Positions 42,062-50,470 of a DNA stretch of 64,000 nucleotides are shown here, one piece after another (positions within the stretch are counted from its first letter, which is position 1; each line of letters starts with the position of its first letter). The stretch spans positions 62,001 to 126,000 of the forward strand of contig CAZTAO010000004.1 of the NCBI GenBank assembly GCA_964611645.1. The letters run 5' to 3'. Source of the stretch: CAZTAO01 sp964611645. GTDB taxonomy: Bacteria > Armatimonadota > UBA5829. The notes beneath the pieces were generated by a model. That model saw nothing but the letters and a program-made list of their open reading frames with translations, was not told the DNA's origin and made no database searches. Both the position numbers and the translations under genes were made by a program.

Positions 42062-44227
42062 CTAAGAAGCCTCGTTCTCGGTCTCCGGCCTTACTCCCGC
42101 AATCCTTGCCACGTCTTCTATGTCCAGCGCGAGGGCGGGGGAATCGGGGCGGAAGGTGTAGTCGCGATTTGCCGGGTCGGTGAAGCCGGGGTCGGTGACA
42201 ATCGAGCGCCGGTCGAAGCCCGCTTCCCGCCACTCCTCGTAGCTCATCGGTTCCGCGCCACCCATCGGGTCGATAGTCAGCGGCAAACCGGCTGCGTGGA
42301 AGTAGATGTTCTCATCAAACTCGCTGAAGCCCTTGAGTTCTTTGGAAATCGAGATCTGGTGCGCCTGCGGGTCGGTGTAATAGACCACATTGTGCACAAA
42401 CCTGTTGTCCGCCGCATCCGGGCCGAGCGACGCCAGGTACACCTGGTAACGCGAGCCGTTCACCAGTATGTTGTTTTCGATCACAATGTCTTTGCAGTCG
42501 CCCAGCAGCATTACCCCGCCGAGCACATTCCCCACCGCCACGTTCCCGTAGACCCACTGGTCCATCACGTTCCAGTCGAAGTAGATGGCCCAGGTGTAGT
42601 ATGGGGTCATTATGCGGCCGTCGTTCACAGTCGCCACCACCGGCTGGAGGGGCTTGTCGTAAGCTCCCGATCCGACCACATCCCGAACCACGTTATAGCG
42701 GATGATATTGCCCTGGTCGAGTTCGCTGTCGCCCTCGATCACCATCCAAACCAGCACATCGATCCCGCCGGTGTCGGCTGTCTCCAGACCCGCCAGGCTG
42801 ATCTCGTTGTGCTCTATGATGTTGGAACCGAAGCCGTGCTGGACCATGATCCCGCGCTGGGGGATGTGGGAGATGGTGTTGTCGCAGATGATGTTGTTCA
42901 CGCAGCACAGACCGAAAATGTATATCCCCGACCCGCGCTTCTCCAGCTCGCCGACGTGGTGGATGTTGTTTCGCTCTATCTGGTTGCGCTTGGATCTGGG
43001 CCTGCCCTCCGCCTGTTTGCGAAGCAACGCCGGGTCTTTCCAGATACTCCTCGCGCTCATCTCATAGTCGCCACACAGGCATATCCCGCTTGCGCCGGTA
43101 TAGCTGATCTCGTTGCGGAGGATCCAGTTGTCCGCGTTGTAGCCCTGCATCCTTATGCCGTCGCCGCCGACCCCCTCGAACCGGCACCCCTCAACCACGC
43201 AGTTCTCAACCCCCTCCATCCGCAAGCCGCAGCCGCCGGAGTTGGGGTAGTTGTGGATCAGGATTTCCGGGCGCGGGAACAGGGAGTTGTTCTGGGTGAT
43301 GGTGAGGCCGCGAATCTCCACGAACTCCACCGGGTCTCCCGGCGAACCGTGAAGGCTTATCACCCGATCAAGATAAGGCGCAACCACCTCGCCATCCTCA
43401 ATAGAACCCTCCGGCGGCCAGAAGTAGAGGATTCCGGTCTCGGAGTCCAGGCACCACTCCCCGGGCTGGGTTAGCTCTTCCAGCACATTCTCCACGCGGA
43501 ACCGGTTGTTCTTGAGGAACTCCATGCAGTCGGTTGTGCCGCTGGCCTGGTTGAGACGGTTGAGCATAGGCCGCTGGAGCTTGATTGTATTTGTTTCGCT
43601 ATCTATGGACTCGATGGGGATGATGTCGTTGTTCCAGTTGAGCCAGGGGATGGTGAACACTTCCGCCTGCCGGGGCTTGGCCCACTGCCTCGGAAAAGCG
43701 CCCGGCGCAAACCGAAACGCCTGGTTCCCGAGCCCCTCCTCCACAAACTCCCAGCCGCCGAAAAGCGGATCAGCCACATCAAACTTCGGCCACCGAGCGC
43801 GCACTTGCCGCTTGCCTCGGAAGTAAAGCTCACGAAAGAACCACCGCCCCTCCAACACTTCCTGCAGCAGGACCTGCTTGATCTCGCCCTTGTAGTCAGA
43901 CCAGCCGGTGATCGGTCGCCCGCCGCTGAGGACGGCACTCTCGCCGGGGTAGTTCCGGTAGGTGATGGGGGAGTCTTTGGTTCCGGAGTCACACGGAGCC
44001 AGGAAGAGCGGTTCGTGGAGGAAGTAAGTCCCGCCCCGGAACATCACAGTAATAGGCCCGGAATGCCCGGACTTCTTCAACTCCCGCACCGCATTTCGCG
44101 CCCTGATAGGTGTAGCAAAAGGCCCGTCCCTGCCATCGCTGTTAGGTCCGGGCAGCGTGCCCGACCACATATCATCACCATTCGGCGCAACAGAGAACTC
44201 CGCAACCTTCGCGGCGGTATCACTCAT
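42062..44227 (-). CDS. Right-handed parallel beta-helix protein (pectate-lyase-like fold)
   Basis: 721 residues. The N-terminus has the DUF1565-type start EFSVAPNGDDMWSGTLPGPN with DGPFATPIRARNAVREL, then FRGGTYFLHEPLFL and AVLSGGRPITGW. The middle (~320-620) is a run of beta-helix coils such as NCVVEGCRFEGVGGDGIRMQ and NQIERNNIHHVGELEKRGSG. Such proteins bind or cleave polysaccharide. No signal peptide is seen. ATG at 44227 with GGAGG seven bases upstream. Catalytic residues cannot be chosen from sequence alone, so polysaccharide lyase or hydrolase activity is only likely. Confidence 0.83.
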   Translation of the reverse strand: MSDTAAKVAEFSVAPNGDDMWSGTLPGPNSDGRDGPFATPIRARNAVRELKKSGHSGPITVMFRGGTYFLHEPLFLAPCDSGTKDSPITYRNYPGESAVLSGGRPITGWSDYKGEIKQVLLQEVLEGRWFFRELYFRGKRQVRARWPKFDVADPLFGGWEFVEEGLGNQAFRFAPGAFPRQWAKPRQAEVFTIPWLNWNNDIIPIESIDSETNTIKLQRPMLNRLNQASGTTDCMEFLKNNRFRVENVLEELTQPGEWCLDSETGILYFWPPEGSIEDGEVVAPYLDRVISLHGSPGDPVEFVEIRGLTITQNNSLFPRPEILIHNYPNSGGCGLRMEGVENCVVEGCRFEGVGGDGIRMQGYNADNWILRNEISYTGASGICLCGDYEMSARSIWKDPALLRKQAEGRPRSKRNQIERNNIHHVGELEKRGSGIYIFGLCCVNNIICDNTISHIPQRGIMVQHGFGSNIIEHNEISLAGLETADTGGIDVLVWMVIEGDSELDQGNIIRYNVVRDVVGSGAYDKPLQPVVATVNDGRIMTPYYTWAIYFDWNVMDQWVYGNVAVGNVLGGVMLLGDCKDIVIENNILVNGSRYQVYLASLGPDAADNRFVHNVVYYTDPQAHQISISKELKGFSEFDENIYFHAAGLPLTIDPMGGAEPMSYEEWREAGFDRRSIVTDPGFTDPANRDYTFRPDSPALALDIEDVARIAGVRPETENEAS

Positions 44228-44308
44228 CTACATTCCTCCAACAATCGCAAGCCCAAAGCCCGCCCAGATAGGCTACCACAGGCGCGGCGGTAGGGGCAAG
44301 TGGGGGTA

Positions 44309-44347
44309 ACTGATAGGACGAATAGGACACATAGGACTGATAGCACA
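44309..44347. repeat. GGACGAATAGGACACATAGGAC repeat
   Basis: ATAGGACGAATAGGACACAT and neighbours in the divergent region between the beta-helix gene and pyrR; minus-orientation member of the family seen at 5.11 and 32.70 kb. Confidence 0.55.
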
Positions 44348-44408
44348 AATACAAATGCCGGCGGCCCCATCCATCACCCAAAACCCAAAACCCAACCCCC
44401 ATTTTCCG

Positions 44409-44437
44409 TTGACATCCCCCCTTTTTGGAGGTATAAT
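44409..44437 (+). promoter_or_regulatory. Consensus sigma-70 promoter of the pyr operon
   Basis: TTGACA (44409-44414), 17-bp spacer and TATAAT (44432-44437), both hexamers perfect. Transcription should begin near 44444 and run through the PyrR attenuator into pyrR. Confidence 0.88.
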
Positions 44438-44453
44438 AAGACGCTGTTGTAAC

Positions 44454-44487
44454 CGCCTTTAACGCTAGTCCGGTGAGGCTCGTAAGG
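44454..44487 (+). promoter_or_regulatory. PyrR-binding RNA loop (anti-antiterminator)
   Basis: AGTCCGGTGAGGCT at 44467-44480 is a full match to the PyrR loop consensus ARUCCNGNGAGGYU. It is closed by CCTT..ACG upstream (44452-44464) and CGTAAGG downstream (44481-44487), with the small internal bulge typical of this site. UMP-bound PyrR should stabilise it and so allow the terminator at 44523-44561. Confidence 0.85.
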
Positions 44488-44522
44488 TGTATTTTGATGT
44501 TAGTGACACAACTAAAACCACA

Positions 44523-44561
44523 GGTCTCTTTGTACGCATTCGCGGCAGAGGGGCCTTTTTT
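44523..44561 (+). terminator. Attenuation terminator of the pyr operon
   Basis: GGTCTCTTT (44523-44531) pairs with AGAGGGGCC (44547-44555) over nine base pairs including three G-U pairs, followed by six T (44556-44561). It sits between the PyrR loop and the pyrR start, the normal order for transcription attenuation. Confidence 0.8.
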
Positions 44562-44584
44562 ATGCTTACGAGGAGGTAGGCCGG

Positions 44585-45142
44585 ATGGCAAACGGGACAG
44601 CTAAGGTGATGGATTCGGGGGAGATTCGGCGGGCGCTGGTGCGGGTGGCCCACGAGATCCTCGAACGCAACAAAGGCGCCGAGAACCTGGTTATGATCGG
44701 GATTCAGAGCCGAGGGGTGCCTATGGCCAAGCGGTTGGCGCAGCTTATACAGGGCATCGAGGGGACGGAGATTCCGGTCGGGAGCCTGAACGTGGCGCTG
44801 TACCGCGATGACTACGCCACCCGCGCTGCCCGCACAGTCGCCGCCAGCGAGATAGCGTTCGATGTTACCGATAAGAAGGTGATCCTGGTGGATGAAGTCC
44901 TGTTCACGGGCCGCACCATCCGCTCGGCGCTGGATGCCATCATGGACCTCGGCAGGCCGGCATCTATCCAACTTGCGGTGCTTGTCGACAGGGGCCACCG
45001 GGAGCTGCCGGTCCGGGCGGATTATGTCGGCAAGAACCTGCCGACCGCCGCAAAAGAAAGCATCGAAGTGCTGTGGGAAGAGACCAGGGGCGAGGACGCC
45101 GTCTATATCACCAAGCCCGGCGCGGAGGTTGAAGGCAAATGA
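44585..45142 (+). CDS. pyrR: PyrR bifunctional regulator / uracil phosphoribosyltransferase
   Basis: 185 residues. PRPP-binding loop KVILVDEVLFTGRTIRSALD, plus VMIGIQSRGVPMAKRLAQLI and LAVLVDRGHRELPVRADYVG-KN, are characteristic. PyrR binds the loop in its own leader when UMP is high and ends transcription early. ATG with GAGGAGG upstream; the stop overlaps pyrB by 4 bp (ATGA). First gene of an 11-gene plus-strand operon. Confidence 0.97.
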   Translation: MANGTAKVMDSGEIRRALVRVAHEILERNKGAENLVMIGIQSRGVPMAKRLAQLIQGIEGTEIPVGSLNVALYRDDYATRAARTVAASEIAFDVTDKKVILVDEVLFTGRTIRSALDAIMDLGRPASIQLAVLVDRGHRELPVRADYVGKNLPTAAKESIEVLWEETRGEDAVYITKPGAEVEGK

Positions 45143-46077
45143 ACCAACTTAACCGAAAAGACATCCTGGGGCTGCAGGACCTCTCCACCGAGGAGATCGA
45201 CCTCATCCTCAACACCGCCCTCAACCTCAAGGAGATACTCTCGAGGCCGGTGAAGAAGGTGCCCACCCTGCGGGGCAAGAGCATCTGTACGCTGTTCTAT
45301 GAAAACAGCACCCGCACCCGCACCAGCTTCGAGCTTGCCGCCAAGATAATGAGCGCGGACACCACCAGCATATCCACATCAGGCTCCAGCATCAGCAAGG
45401 GAGAATCGTTCAAAGATACTTTGCTCACGCTCAAGGCGATGGGGGTGGACCTGTTCATCATCCGGCATTCGGCCAGCGGGTCGAGCCAGATGGCTGCGAA
45501 CCTGGTGGACGCGCACGTCATCAACGCAGGCGACGGGATGCACGAACACCCCACCCAGGGCCTGCTCGATATGCTCACCATCAAGGAAGTCAAAGGCAGC
45601 TTCGAGGGCCTGAAGGTGCTGATAGTCGGCGACATCATGCACAGCCGCGTGGCCAGGTCCAACTTCTGGGGTCTCACCAAGATGGGCGCGGAGGTGCGGC
45701 TATGCGCGCCGCGAACCCTGCTTCCGGCGGAGATATGCAAGCTGCCGGTCAAGGTCTACACCCGGCTGGAAGAGGCCATCGAGGGCGTGGACGTGGTGAA
45801 CGTGCTGCGGATCCAGATGGAGCGCATGGACAGGGGTTTCTTCCCCAGCGTGCGCGAGTATTCGGCGCTGTATGGGGTGGATCAGGATGTGCTGCGGTAT
45901 GCCAAGCCGGATGTGATGGTAATGCATCCGGGGCCGATGAACCGGGGTATCGAGATAACGCCGGATGTTGCGGACGCGAGTTTTGCGGTAATAGAGGACC
46001 AGGTAACCAACGGTTTGGCGGTGCGGATGGCGCTGCTTTACCTGCTGCTGGGAGGCGGAAATGTGGCTGCTGCTTAA
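45139..46077 (+). CDS. pyrB: Aspartate carbamoyltransferase catalytic subunit
   Basis: 312 residues. The carbamoyl-phosphate motif ENSTRTRTSFELAAKIM, the His-containing HASGSSQMAANLVD-type segment (here IRHSASGSSQMA), the HPTQGLLDML motif, VLIVGDIMHSRVARSN and VMHPGPMNRGIEI are all intact. Makes carbamoyl-aspartate, the first committed step to UMP. No pyrI follows, so it is the unregulated trimer type; control is through PyrR. The end overlaps pyrC by 17 bp. Confidence 0.97.
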   Translation: MNQLNRKDILGLQDLSTEEIDLILNTALNLKEILSRPVKKVPTLRGKSICTLFYENSTRTRTSFELAAKIMSADTTSISTSGSSISKGESFKDTLLTLKAMGVDLFIIRHSASGSSQMAANLVDAHVINAGDGMHEHPTQGLLDMLTIKEVKGSFEGLKVLIVGDIMHSRVARSNFWGLTKMGAEVRLCAPRTLLPAEICKLPVKVYTRLEEAIEGVDVVNVLRIQMERMDRGFFPSVREYSALYGVDQDVLRYAKPDVMVMHPGPMNRGIEITPDVADASFAVIEDQVTNGLAVRMALLYLLLGGGNVAAA

Positions 46078-47362
46078 GAATGGCCGGATCGTTGACCCGT
46101 CACAGAACACGGACGAAGTCGCTGACCTGTTGATAGAGGGCGGGCGGGTCTCCCGCGTTGGGAAGATCGACAGACCGGGGCCGGAGGCTGGCGAGGGAGA
46201 GGTCTACGATGTGTCGGGGCTGTGCGTGGCGCCGGGGTTGGTGGATATGCACACCCACCTCCGCGAGCCTGGATTTGAATACAAGGAGACCATCGAGACT
46301 GCCGCCATGGCTGCGGCGGCTGGGGGGTTCACAACAGTCCTTGGCATGCCAAACACCAAGCTGGCGTTGGACAGCGCGGCGATAGTCGAGTTCGTGCTGA
46401 ACCGGGGCGAGCGGGTACCGATAAATGTACTCACCACCGGCGCTGCCACCAAGGCCAACGAAGGCAAGGAAATGGCTGAGATCGGGGATATGATTGCAGG
46501 CGGGGCTGTCGCCATATCAGATGATGCCTTCCCGGTCCAGAACTCCGACCTCATGCGGCGGATCATGGAATACACGGCAATGTTCGACGTGCCGATTCTG
46601 ACCCACTGCGAAGACAAGTCGATGACCGCCGACGGGATCATGAACGAGGGCATAACGAGCACAATCCTGGGCCTGAGGCCGTGGCCGAGGCAGGCGGAAG
46701 ATATAATGGTCTGCCGCAACATACTGCTGTCTGAACTAACCGGCTGCCGGCTGCACATCCAGCACGTGACTACCCGTGGGGCGGTCGAGGCTGTGAGGTG
46801 GGGGAAGTCCAAGGGGATCAAGGTAACCGCCGAGACCTGCCCGCAATATTTCACCCTCACGGACGAAGCCCTGGCCAACTACGACACCAACGCCAAGGTC
46901 AACCCGCCGCTTAGAACGGCAGACGACATCGCGGCGGTGAAAGAGGGCCTTGCCGACGGCACAATCGACGCCATAGCCACCGACCACGCTCCCCACGCGC
47001 AGGAGGAGAAAGAAGTCGAGCTTCAATACGCGGCATTCGGCATGTCCGGCCTCGAAACCGCCCTGGCGCTGACCCTGACATCAGTAGTAGCCGACGGTAC
47101 CCTGACCCTGCTGGAAGCCATAAGAAAACTAACCCAAACCCCCGCCCAGATACTAGGCATAGAAGCCGGTTCCCTGAAACCAACTTCCACAGCAGACATA
47201 CTAATCTTCGACCCGGAAGCCAAGTGGACAGTAAAAGCAGCAGATTTCAAATCCAGAGGCAAGAACACGCCGCTCAACGGGTTTGAACTAACCGGGAAGG
47301 CTGTGGCGACTATTTGCTGGGGGGATGTGGTTTACGGGGAAGGCAGTTTGAAGAGAGCATGA
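46061..47362 (+). CDS. pyrC: Dihydroorotase (class I)
   Basis: 433 residues. Zinc ligands in VDMHTHLREPGFEYKET, catalytic-site Lys/Asp region, HCEDKSMTADG, HIQHVTTRGAVEAVR and IATDHAPHAQEEKEVEL identify a class I dihydroorotase that closes carbamoyl-aspartate to dihydroorotate. The ATG lies inside the end of pyrB, showing translational coupling. A CCCTCCCCCGGGGGGGAGGG palindrome (47364 on) follows the stop and separates it from the next small gene. Confidence 0.96.
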   Translation: MWLLLKNGRIVDPSQNTDEVADLLIEGGRVSRVGKIDRPGPEAGEGEVYDVSGLCVAPGLVDMHTHLREPGFEYKETIETAAMAAAAGGFTTVLGMPNTKLALDSAAIVEFVLNRGERVPINVLTTGAATKANEGKEMAEIGDMIAGGAVAISDDAFPVQNSDLMRRIMEYTAMFDVPILTHCEDKSMTADGIMNEGITSTILGLRPWPRQAEDIMVCRNILLSELTGCRLHIQHVTTRGAVEAVRWGKSKGIKVTAETCPQYFTLTDEALANYDTNAKVNPPLRTADDIAAVKEGLADGTIDAIATDHAPHAQEEKEVELQYAAFGMSGLETALALTLTSVVADGTLTLLEAIRKLTQTPAQILGIEAGSLKPTSTADILIFDPEAKWTVKAADFKSRGKNTPLNGFELTGKAVATICWGDVVYGEGSLKRA

Positions 47363-47456
47363 ATTCCCTCCCCCGGGGGGGAGGGCTAGGGAGAGGGCGC
47401 AGCGTAGCAACAAACGCTCACCCTTCGTGTAGCAAGAAAGGCCAGGGAGGAAGAAC

Positions 47457-47726
47457 GTGATACTGACATTTGAAATTAGCAAAGACAGCAAGAGTCTCAC
47501 GATCTTCTTCGACGAAGAAGGCCGAGACCAGTTGATAGCGCGTCTCGCCGACTGCAAAGAGCCAGGCGATCACTATCATCTGATGCCTGAGAGTGCGAGT
47601 GTGCCTGGTTACGCTGTTACAACAAAGCGCTTCCTCAAAGACTCGAAGGCGATAGCATGGGTGGACCTTGGGATGCCCGTTTCTACAATGAAGCGGATAG
47701 AAGACGATAGGAGCTCAGATGAATAG
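47457..47726 (+). CDS. Small hypothetical protein between pyrC and pyrE (Imm32-like?)
   Basis: 89 residues, GTG start at 47457 with GGGAGG 6-8 bp upstream. The N-terminal beta strands and the phrase LTIFFDEEGRDQLIARLADC-KEPGDHYHLM recall small immunity-type proteins (Imm32), but the similarity is by eye only. The end of the gene overlaps pyrE by 8 bp, so it is read as part of the pyr operon, yet pyrimidine synthesis does not need it. A CCCTCC-type repeat lies in front. Probably acquired. Confidence 0.6.
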   Translation: MILTFEISKDSKSLTIFFDEEGRDQLIARLADCKEPGDHYHLMPESASVPGYAVTTKRFLKDSKAIAWVDLGMPVSTMKRIEDDRSSDE

Positions 47727-48315
47727 TCTATACAGTAAGTTGTTCGATGCCGGCTGCATCAAATTTGGCGAATTCAAGCTGAAAAGTGGGATACTTTCGC
47801 CAGTATATGTAGATTTCCGCGGCCTTATCTCCAAGCCGGAACTCCTGAGAGAAGTTGGGAATGCGCTGGCTGAGAAAGCACAGCAGATCGGCTGCGACCG
47901 GTTAGCCGGAATCCCCTACGCCGGGCTGCCACTTGGCGTCGCCGCATCAATGGCATCGAACATCCCGATGATCTACCCGCGCAAGGAAACCAAAGATTAC
48001 GGTACCAAGAAGCTCATCGAGGGCGCATACTCCGAGGGCGAAAAGGTGCTGGTGATTGATGACATCATCACCGACGGCGCCAGCAAGATCGAAGCCATCA
48101 AGCCCCTGGAAGAAGCCGGGCTGGTGGTCAAGGACGTGCTCATCATCCTGGATCGCGAACAGGGCGGAGACAAGATTCTGGCCAAGGCCGGATACACGCT
48201 GCATTCGCTTGGGAAGTTGTCTGTAGTATTGGATGCCCTGGTGGCCGCGGGGAAAGTTGACTCGGATATGCGAGCCAAGGTTGCGGAGTTCATAAAGGCG
48301 AATCAGTTCGCGTAG
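47719..48315 (+). CDS. pyrE: Orotate phosphoribosyltransferase
   Basis: 198 residues. The PRPP-binding motif KVLVIDDIITDGASKIEA, the start YSKLFDAGCIKFGEFKLKSG with PVYVDFRGLISKP, and YPRKETKDYGTKKLIEG are typical of the OPRTase family. Converts orotate to OMP. ATG at 47719 overlaps the previous small gene. pyrD and pyrF are not in the window. Confidence 0.96.
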   Translation: MNSLYSKLFDAGCIKFGEFKLKSGILSPVYVDFRGLISKPELLREVGNALAEKAQQIGCDRLAGIPYAGLPLGVAASMASNIPMIYPRKETKDYGTKKLIEGAYSEGEKVLVIDDIITDGASKIEAIKPLEEAGLVVKDVLIILDREQGGDKILAKAGYTLHSLGKLSVVLDALVAAGKVDSDMRAKVAEFIKANQFA

Positions 48316-48318
48316 GAA

Positions 48319-48354
48319 GTCAACAGTCAAAAGTCCACAGTCAACAGTCGGGGG
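48319..48354. repeat. GTCAACAGTC array (left, inverted relative to right)
   Basis: AAGTCCACAGTCAACAGTCG and the preceding GTCAACAGTCAAA: two or three units of GTCAACAGTC. Lies immediately before the four-helix-bundle gene and is inverted with respect to the array at 48751. Confidence 0.75.
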
Positions 48355-48362
48355 AACGGGTG

Positions 48363-48746
48363 ATGGCGGGATTTGAGAAGTTCGAGGACATCCAGGCATG
48401 GAAGACGGCGAAATCAGTCGCCCTTTCGATGTACCGAGCGACCATGGACGGCCCGTGGGCTAAAGACTGGGGATTTCGAGACCAAGTGCGAAGGTCGAGC
48501 GTGTCAGTCATGTCCAATATTTCGGAAGGGTTTGGGCGTGGAGGAGATGCTGAGTTCCACCGATTTCTATGCATTGCCCGAGGGTCGGCGGCGGAACTCA
48601 AGTCGCAACTATACCTTGCCACCGAATTGGATTACATTTCAAACGAGCAGTTCAAGTTGCTCCATAAGGACATTGACGATCTGTGCCGGATGATAACAGG
48701 CCTCATGCAATACTTGAAGAAGCGCAAAGAGCCGCAATCGTCGTGA
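48363..48746 (+). CDS. Four-helix bundle protein (23S rRNA intervening-sequence family)
   Basis: 127 residues from the ATG at 48363. FEKFEDIQAWKTAKSVALSM and VSVMSNISEGFGRGGDAEFH, SAAELKSQLYLATELDY, CRMITGLMQYLKKRK match the S23/IVP four-helix bundle family, once found inside 23S rRNA intervening sequences but common in environmental genomes as free genes. They are thought to form homopentamers and bind nucleic acid. It sits between pyrE and carA and is bracketed by inverted GTCAACAGTC-type arrays, so it looks like an inserted cassette. Confidence 0.88.
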   Translation: MAGFEKFEDIQAWKTAKSVALSMYRATMDGPWAKDWGFRDQVRRSSVSVMSNISEGFGRGGDAEFHRFLCIARGSAAELKSQLYLATELDYISNEQFKLLHKDIDDLCRMITGLMQYLKKRKEPQSS

Positions 48747-48750
48747 TCCG

Positions 48751-48783
48751 GACTGTCGACTGTTGACTGTTGACTGTCGACTA
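48751..48783. repeat. GACTGTTGACTGTCGACT array (right)
   Basis: ACTGTTGACTGTTGACTGTC (within 48758-48779) and flanks: four units of TGTYGAC. Inverted relative to the array at 48319, so the four-helix-bundle gene is flanked by inverted arrays about 430 bp apart. The first codons of a longer reading of carA fall in this array, which argues against that start. Confidence 0.75.
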
Positions 48784-48807
48784 GACGCAGCGAAAGGAAA
48801 TAGAAGC

Positions 48808-49911
48808 TTGCGAAGCATACTCTTGTTGGAAGATGGAACAGTTTTTGAAGGCGAATCCATTGGCGCATCCGGCACCACCATCGGTGAAGCGGTCTTCGCC
48901 ACTGCTATGACCGGGTACCAGGAGATGCTGACCGATCCGTCGTTTGCGGGGCAGATTCTTACGCTTACCTACCCGCTTGTCGGCAACTACGGGGTTAACC
49001 CGGAGGATGTGGAGTCTAGCAAGATACAGGTGGCGGGGTTTGTGGTGCGGGAGCTTTGCGAGGAGCCCAGCAACTGGCGCTCCGGGATGGGGCTGCGGCA
49101 TTATCTGGAAACCAACGGCATAGTGGCGATGCAGGGGATAGACACCCGCGCGCTGACTCGTCACCTGAGGGTTCGCGGGGTTATGATGAGCGCGATGTCC
49201 ACCGAACTCACCACGGATGAACTCAAGCGCGAGCTTGCCAACACCCCCAACTACGGCGACATCAACTTCGTGGAGCGGGTGAGTACCAACAGCATATACA
49301 AGTGGGAAGGCGACGAGTGCAGCAAGCTATCCGACTGCCCGGAAGCCACGTGCCACATTGCCCTGATCGACCTCGGCATCAAGCGCAACATTGCCCGGTG
49401 CCTGGCCAAGCAGGGGTGCGCGGTGACCGTGCTGCCCTGCGGCGCGTCCAGCGAGGATGTGCTGAGGCTCAACCCCGACGGCGTGGTCTTCTCCCCCGGC
49501 CCCGGCGACCCCAGGCAGCTCAAAGACACCGTGAAAACAATGAATGACCTCATCGGCAAGAAACCGATTCTGGGGATATGCCTGGGCCACCAGATGTTCG
49601 GGATGGCAATGGGTGCGGACATAATCAAGCTCAAGTTCGGCCACAGGGGCGCGAACCACCCGGTCAAGAACATACTCACAGGCAGAGTAAGCATCACCGC
49701 GCAGAACCACGGCTACGCAGTCGACCCGGCCCATCTCTCCGGCGACGCCGAGGTAACCCGAATCAACCTAAACGACGGCACGGTAGAGGGCCTGCGCCAC
49801 AAGACCCTGCCCATATTCAGCATCCAATACCACCCCGAAGCCTCCGCCGGCCCGATGGACGAGGGGTATCTCTTCAAGGAGTTTGTGGAGAACGTGATGG
49901 GGTGTATGTGA
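48808..49911 (+). CDS. carA: Carbamoyl-phosphate synthase small subunit
   Basis: 367 residues from the TTG at 48808 (AAGGA about 9 bp upstream), which places the universal start RSILLLEDGTVFEGESIGAS at residue 2; the open frame goes back to 48763 through a repeat array and is rejected. The glutaminase domain has the nucleophile Cys in GICLGHQMFGMAMG and the His/Glu pair in FSIQYHPEASAGP. It supplies ammonia to CarB. The stop (ATGTGATG) shares a base with the next start, so a small membrane gene is coupled to it. Confidence 0.95.
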   Translation: MRSILLLEDGTVFEGESIGASGTTIGEAVFATAMTGYQEMLTDPSFAGQILTLTYPLVGNYGVNPEDVESSKIQVAGFVVRELCEEPSNWRSGMGLRHYLETNGIVAMQGIDTRALTRHLRVRGVMMSAMSTELTTDELKRELANTPNYGDINFVERVSTNSIYKWEGDECSKLSDCPEATCHIALIDLGIKRNIARCLAKQGCAVTVLPCGASSEDVLRLNPDGVVFSPGPGDPRQLKDTVKTMNDLIGKKPILGICLGHQMFGMAMGADIIKLKFGHRGANHPVKNILTGRVSITAQNHGYAVDPAHLSGDAEVTRINLNDGTVEGLRHKTLPIFSIQYHPEASAGPMDEGYLFKEFVENVMGCM

Positions 49912-50468
49912 TGGGCGAAGGACGAGAGATTGTTCTGCACACAGACCTCAGCCCGGAAGAAGCGCTGGAGAGGTTGAGGCAGAATGTGGATGTTTGGCCA
50001 AGTTGGTGGCGGCTTGTGTCGAGGTACGAGCCGATCAAGCGGGAGATTATAGGCAAGGTGCTTGGCAACTCATTCAAACTCGGAATACTGAAGTATTTGG
50101 CTGCCACACGAAGAGGGCCGAGCATATACACGCTGAAGGGGAACATTGAACCCGCTGCGGCAGGAACCGGAGCGACGATTAGCCTTCGTGTCGCCGGGAC
50201 ACCATGGCGATGGCCGTGGCTTGTAGCTGGAGCTGTTTTGGTCATCGTTACACTGATGGGCACTGTGCATGGTCCGGTGCACCGAGCCTTTGACGCCATC
50301 ATTGTTGCCATTCTTGCAGTCGTTCTGTTCATTCTGGACGCTGCCTTGCTCAGCAGTAAGTGCAAGGGCGACGACGGAAAGCTCATAGGGTTCGTTAGGA
50401 AGACACTGGGCGCGCGCAGCGCGAAGGACGCGGCAAAGCAGATTACGCCGTCGGTTACGGGAAGGTAG
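49911..50468 (+). CDS. Small two-helix membrane protein in the pyr operon (paralog A)
   Basis: 185 residues from the ATG at 49911 that shares its first base with the carA stop. Residues 1-100 are soluble (MGEGREIVLHTDLSPEEALE and on), followed by membrane helices at ~103-122 (WPWLVAGAVLVIVTLMGTV) and ~131-152 (FDAIIVAILAVVLFILDAAL) and a short basic tail. The N-terminal pattern [IV]-x-L-x-T-x3-P-E-[AE]-x-x-x-R-L-R matches the gene at 50642, so the two are paralogs. No known family recognised. Confidence 0.72.
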   Translation: MGEGREIVLHTDLSPEEALERLRQNVDVWPSWWRLVSRYEPIKREIIGKVLGNSFKLGILKYLAATRRGPSIYTLKGNIEPAAAGTGATISLRVAGTPWRWPWLVAGAVLVIVTLMGTVHGPVHRAFDAIIVAILAVVLFILDAALLSSKCKGDDGKLIGFVRKTLGARSAKDAAKQITPSVTGR

Positions 50469-50470
50469 TT

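Noticed and set aside
48319..48783. GTCAACAGTC arrays as CRISPR or plasmid iterons
   Set aside because: Only a few imperfect units without spacers and no rep or cas gene nearby.
48763..48807. Upstream start for carA
   Set aside because: Those codons lie in a dispersed repeat array; the TTG at 48808 has a ribosome site and gives the conserved N-terminus.
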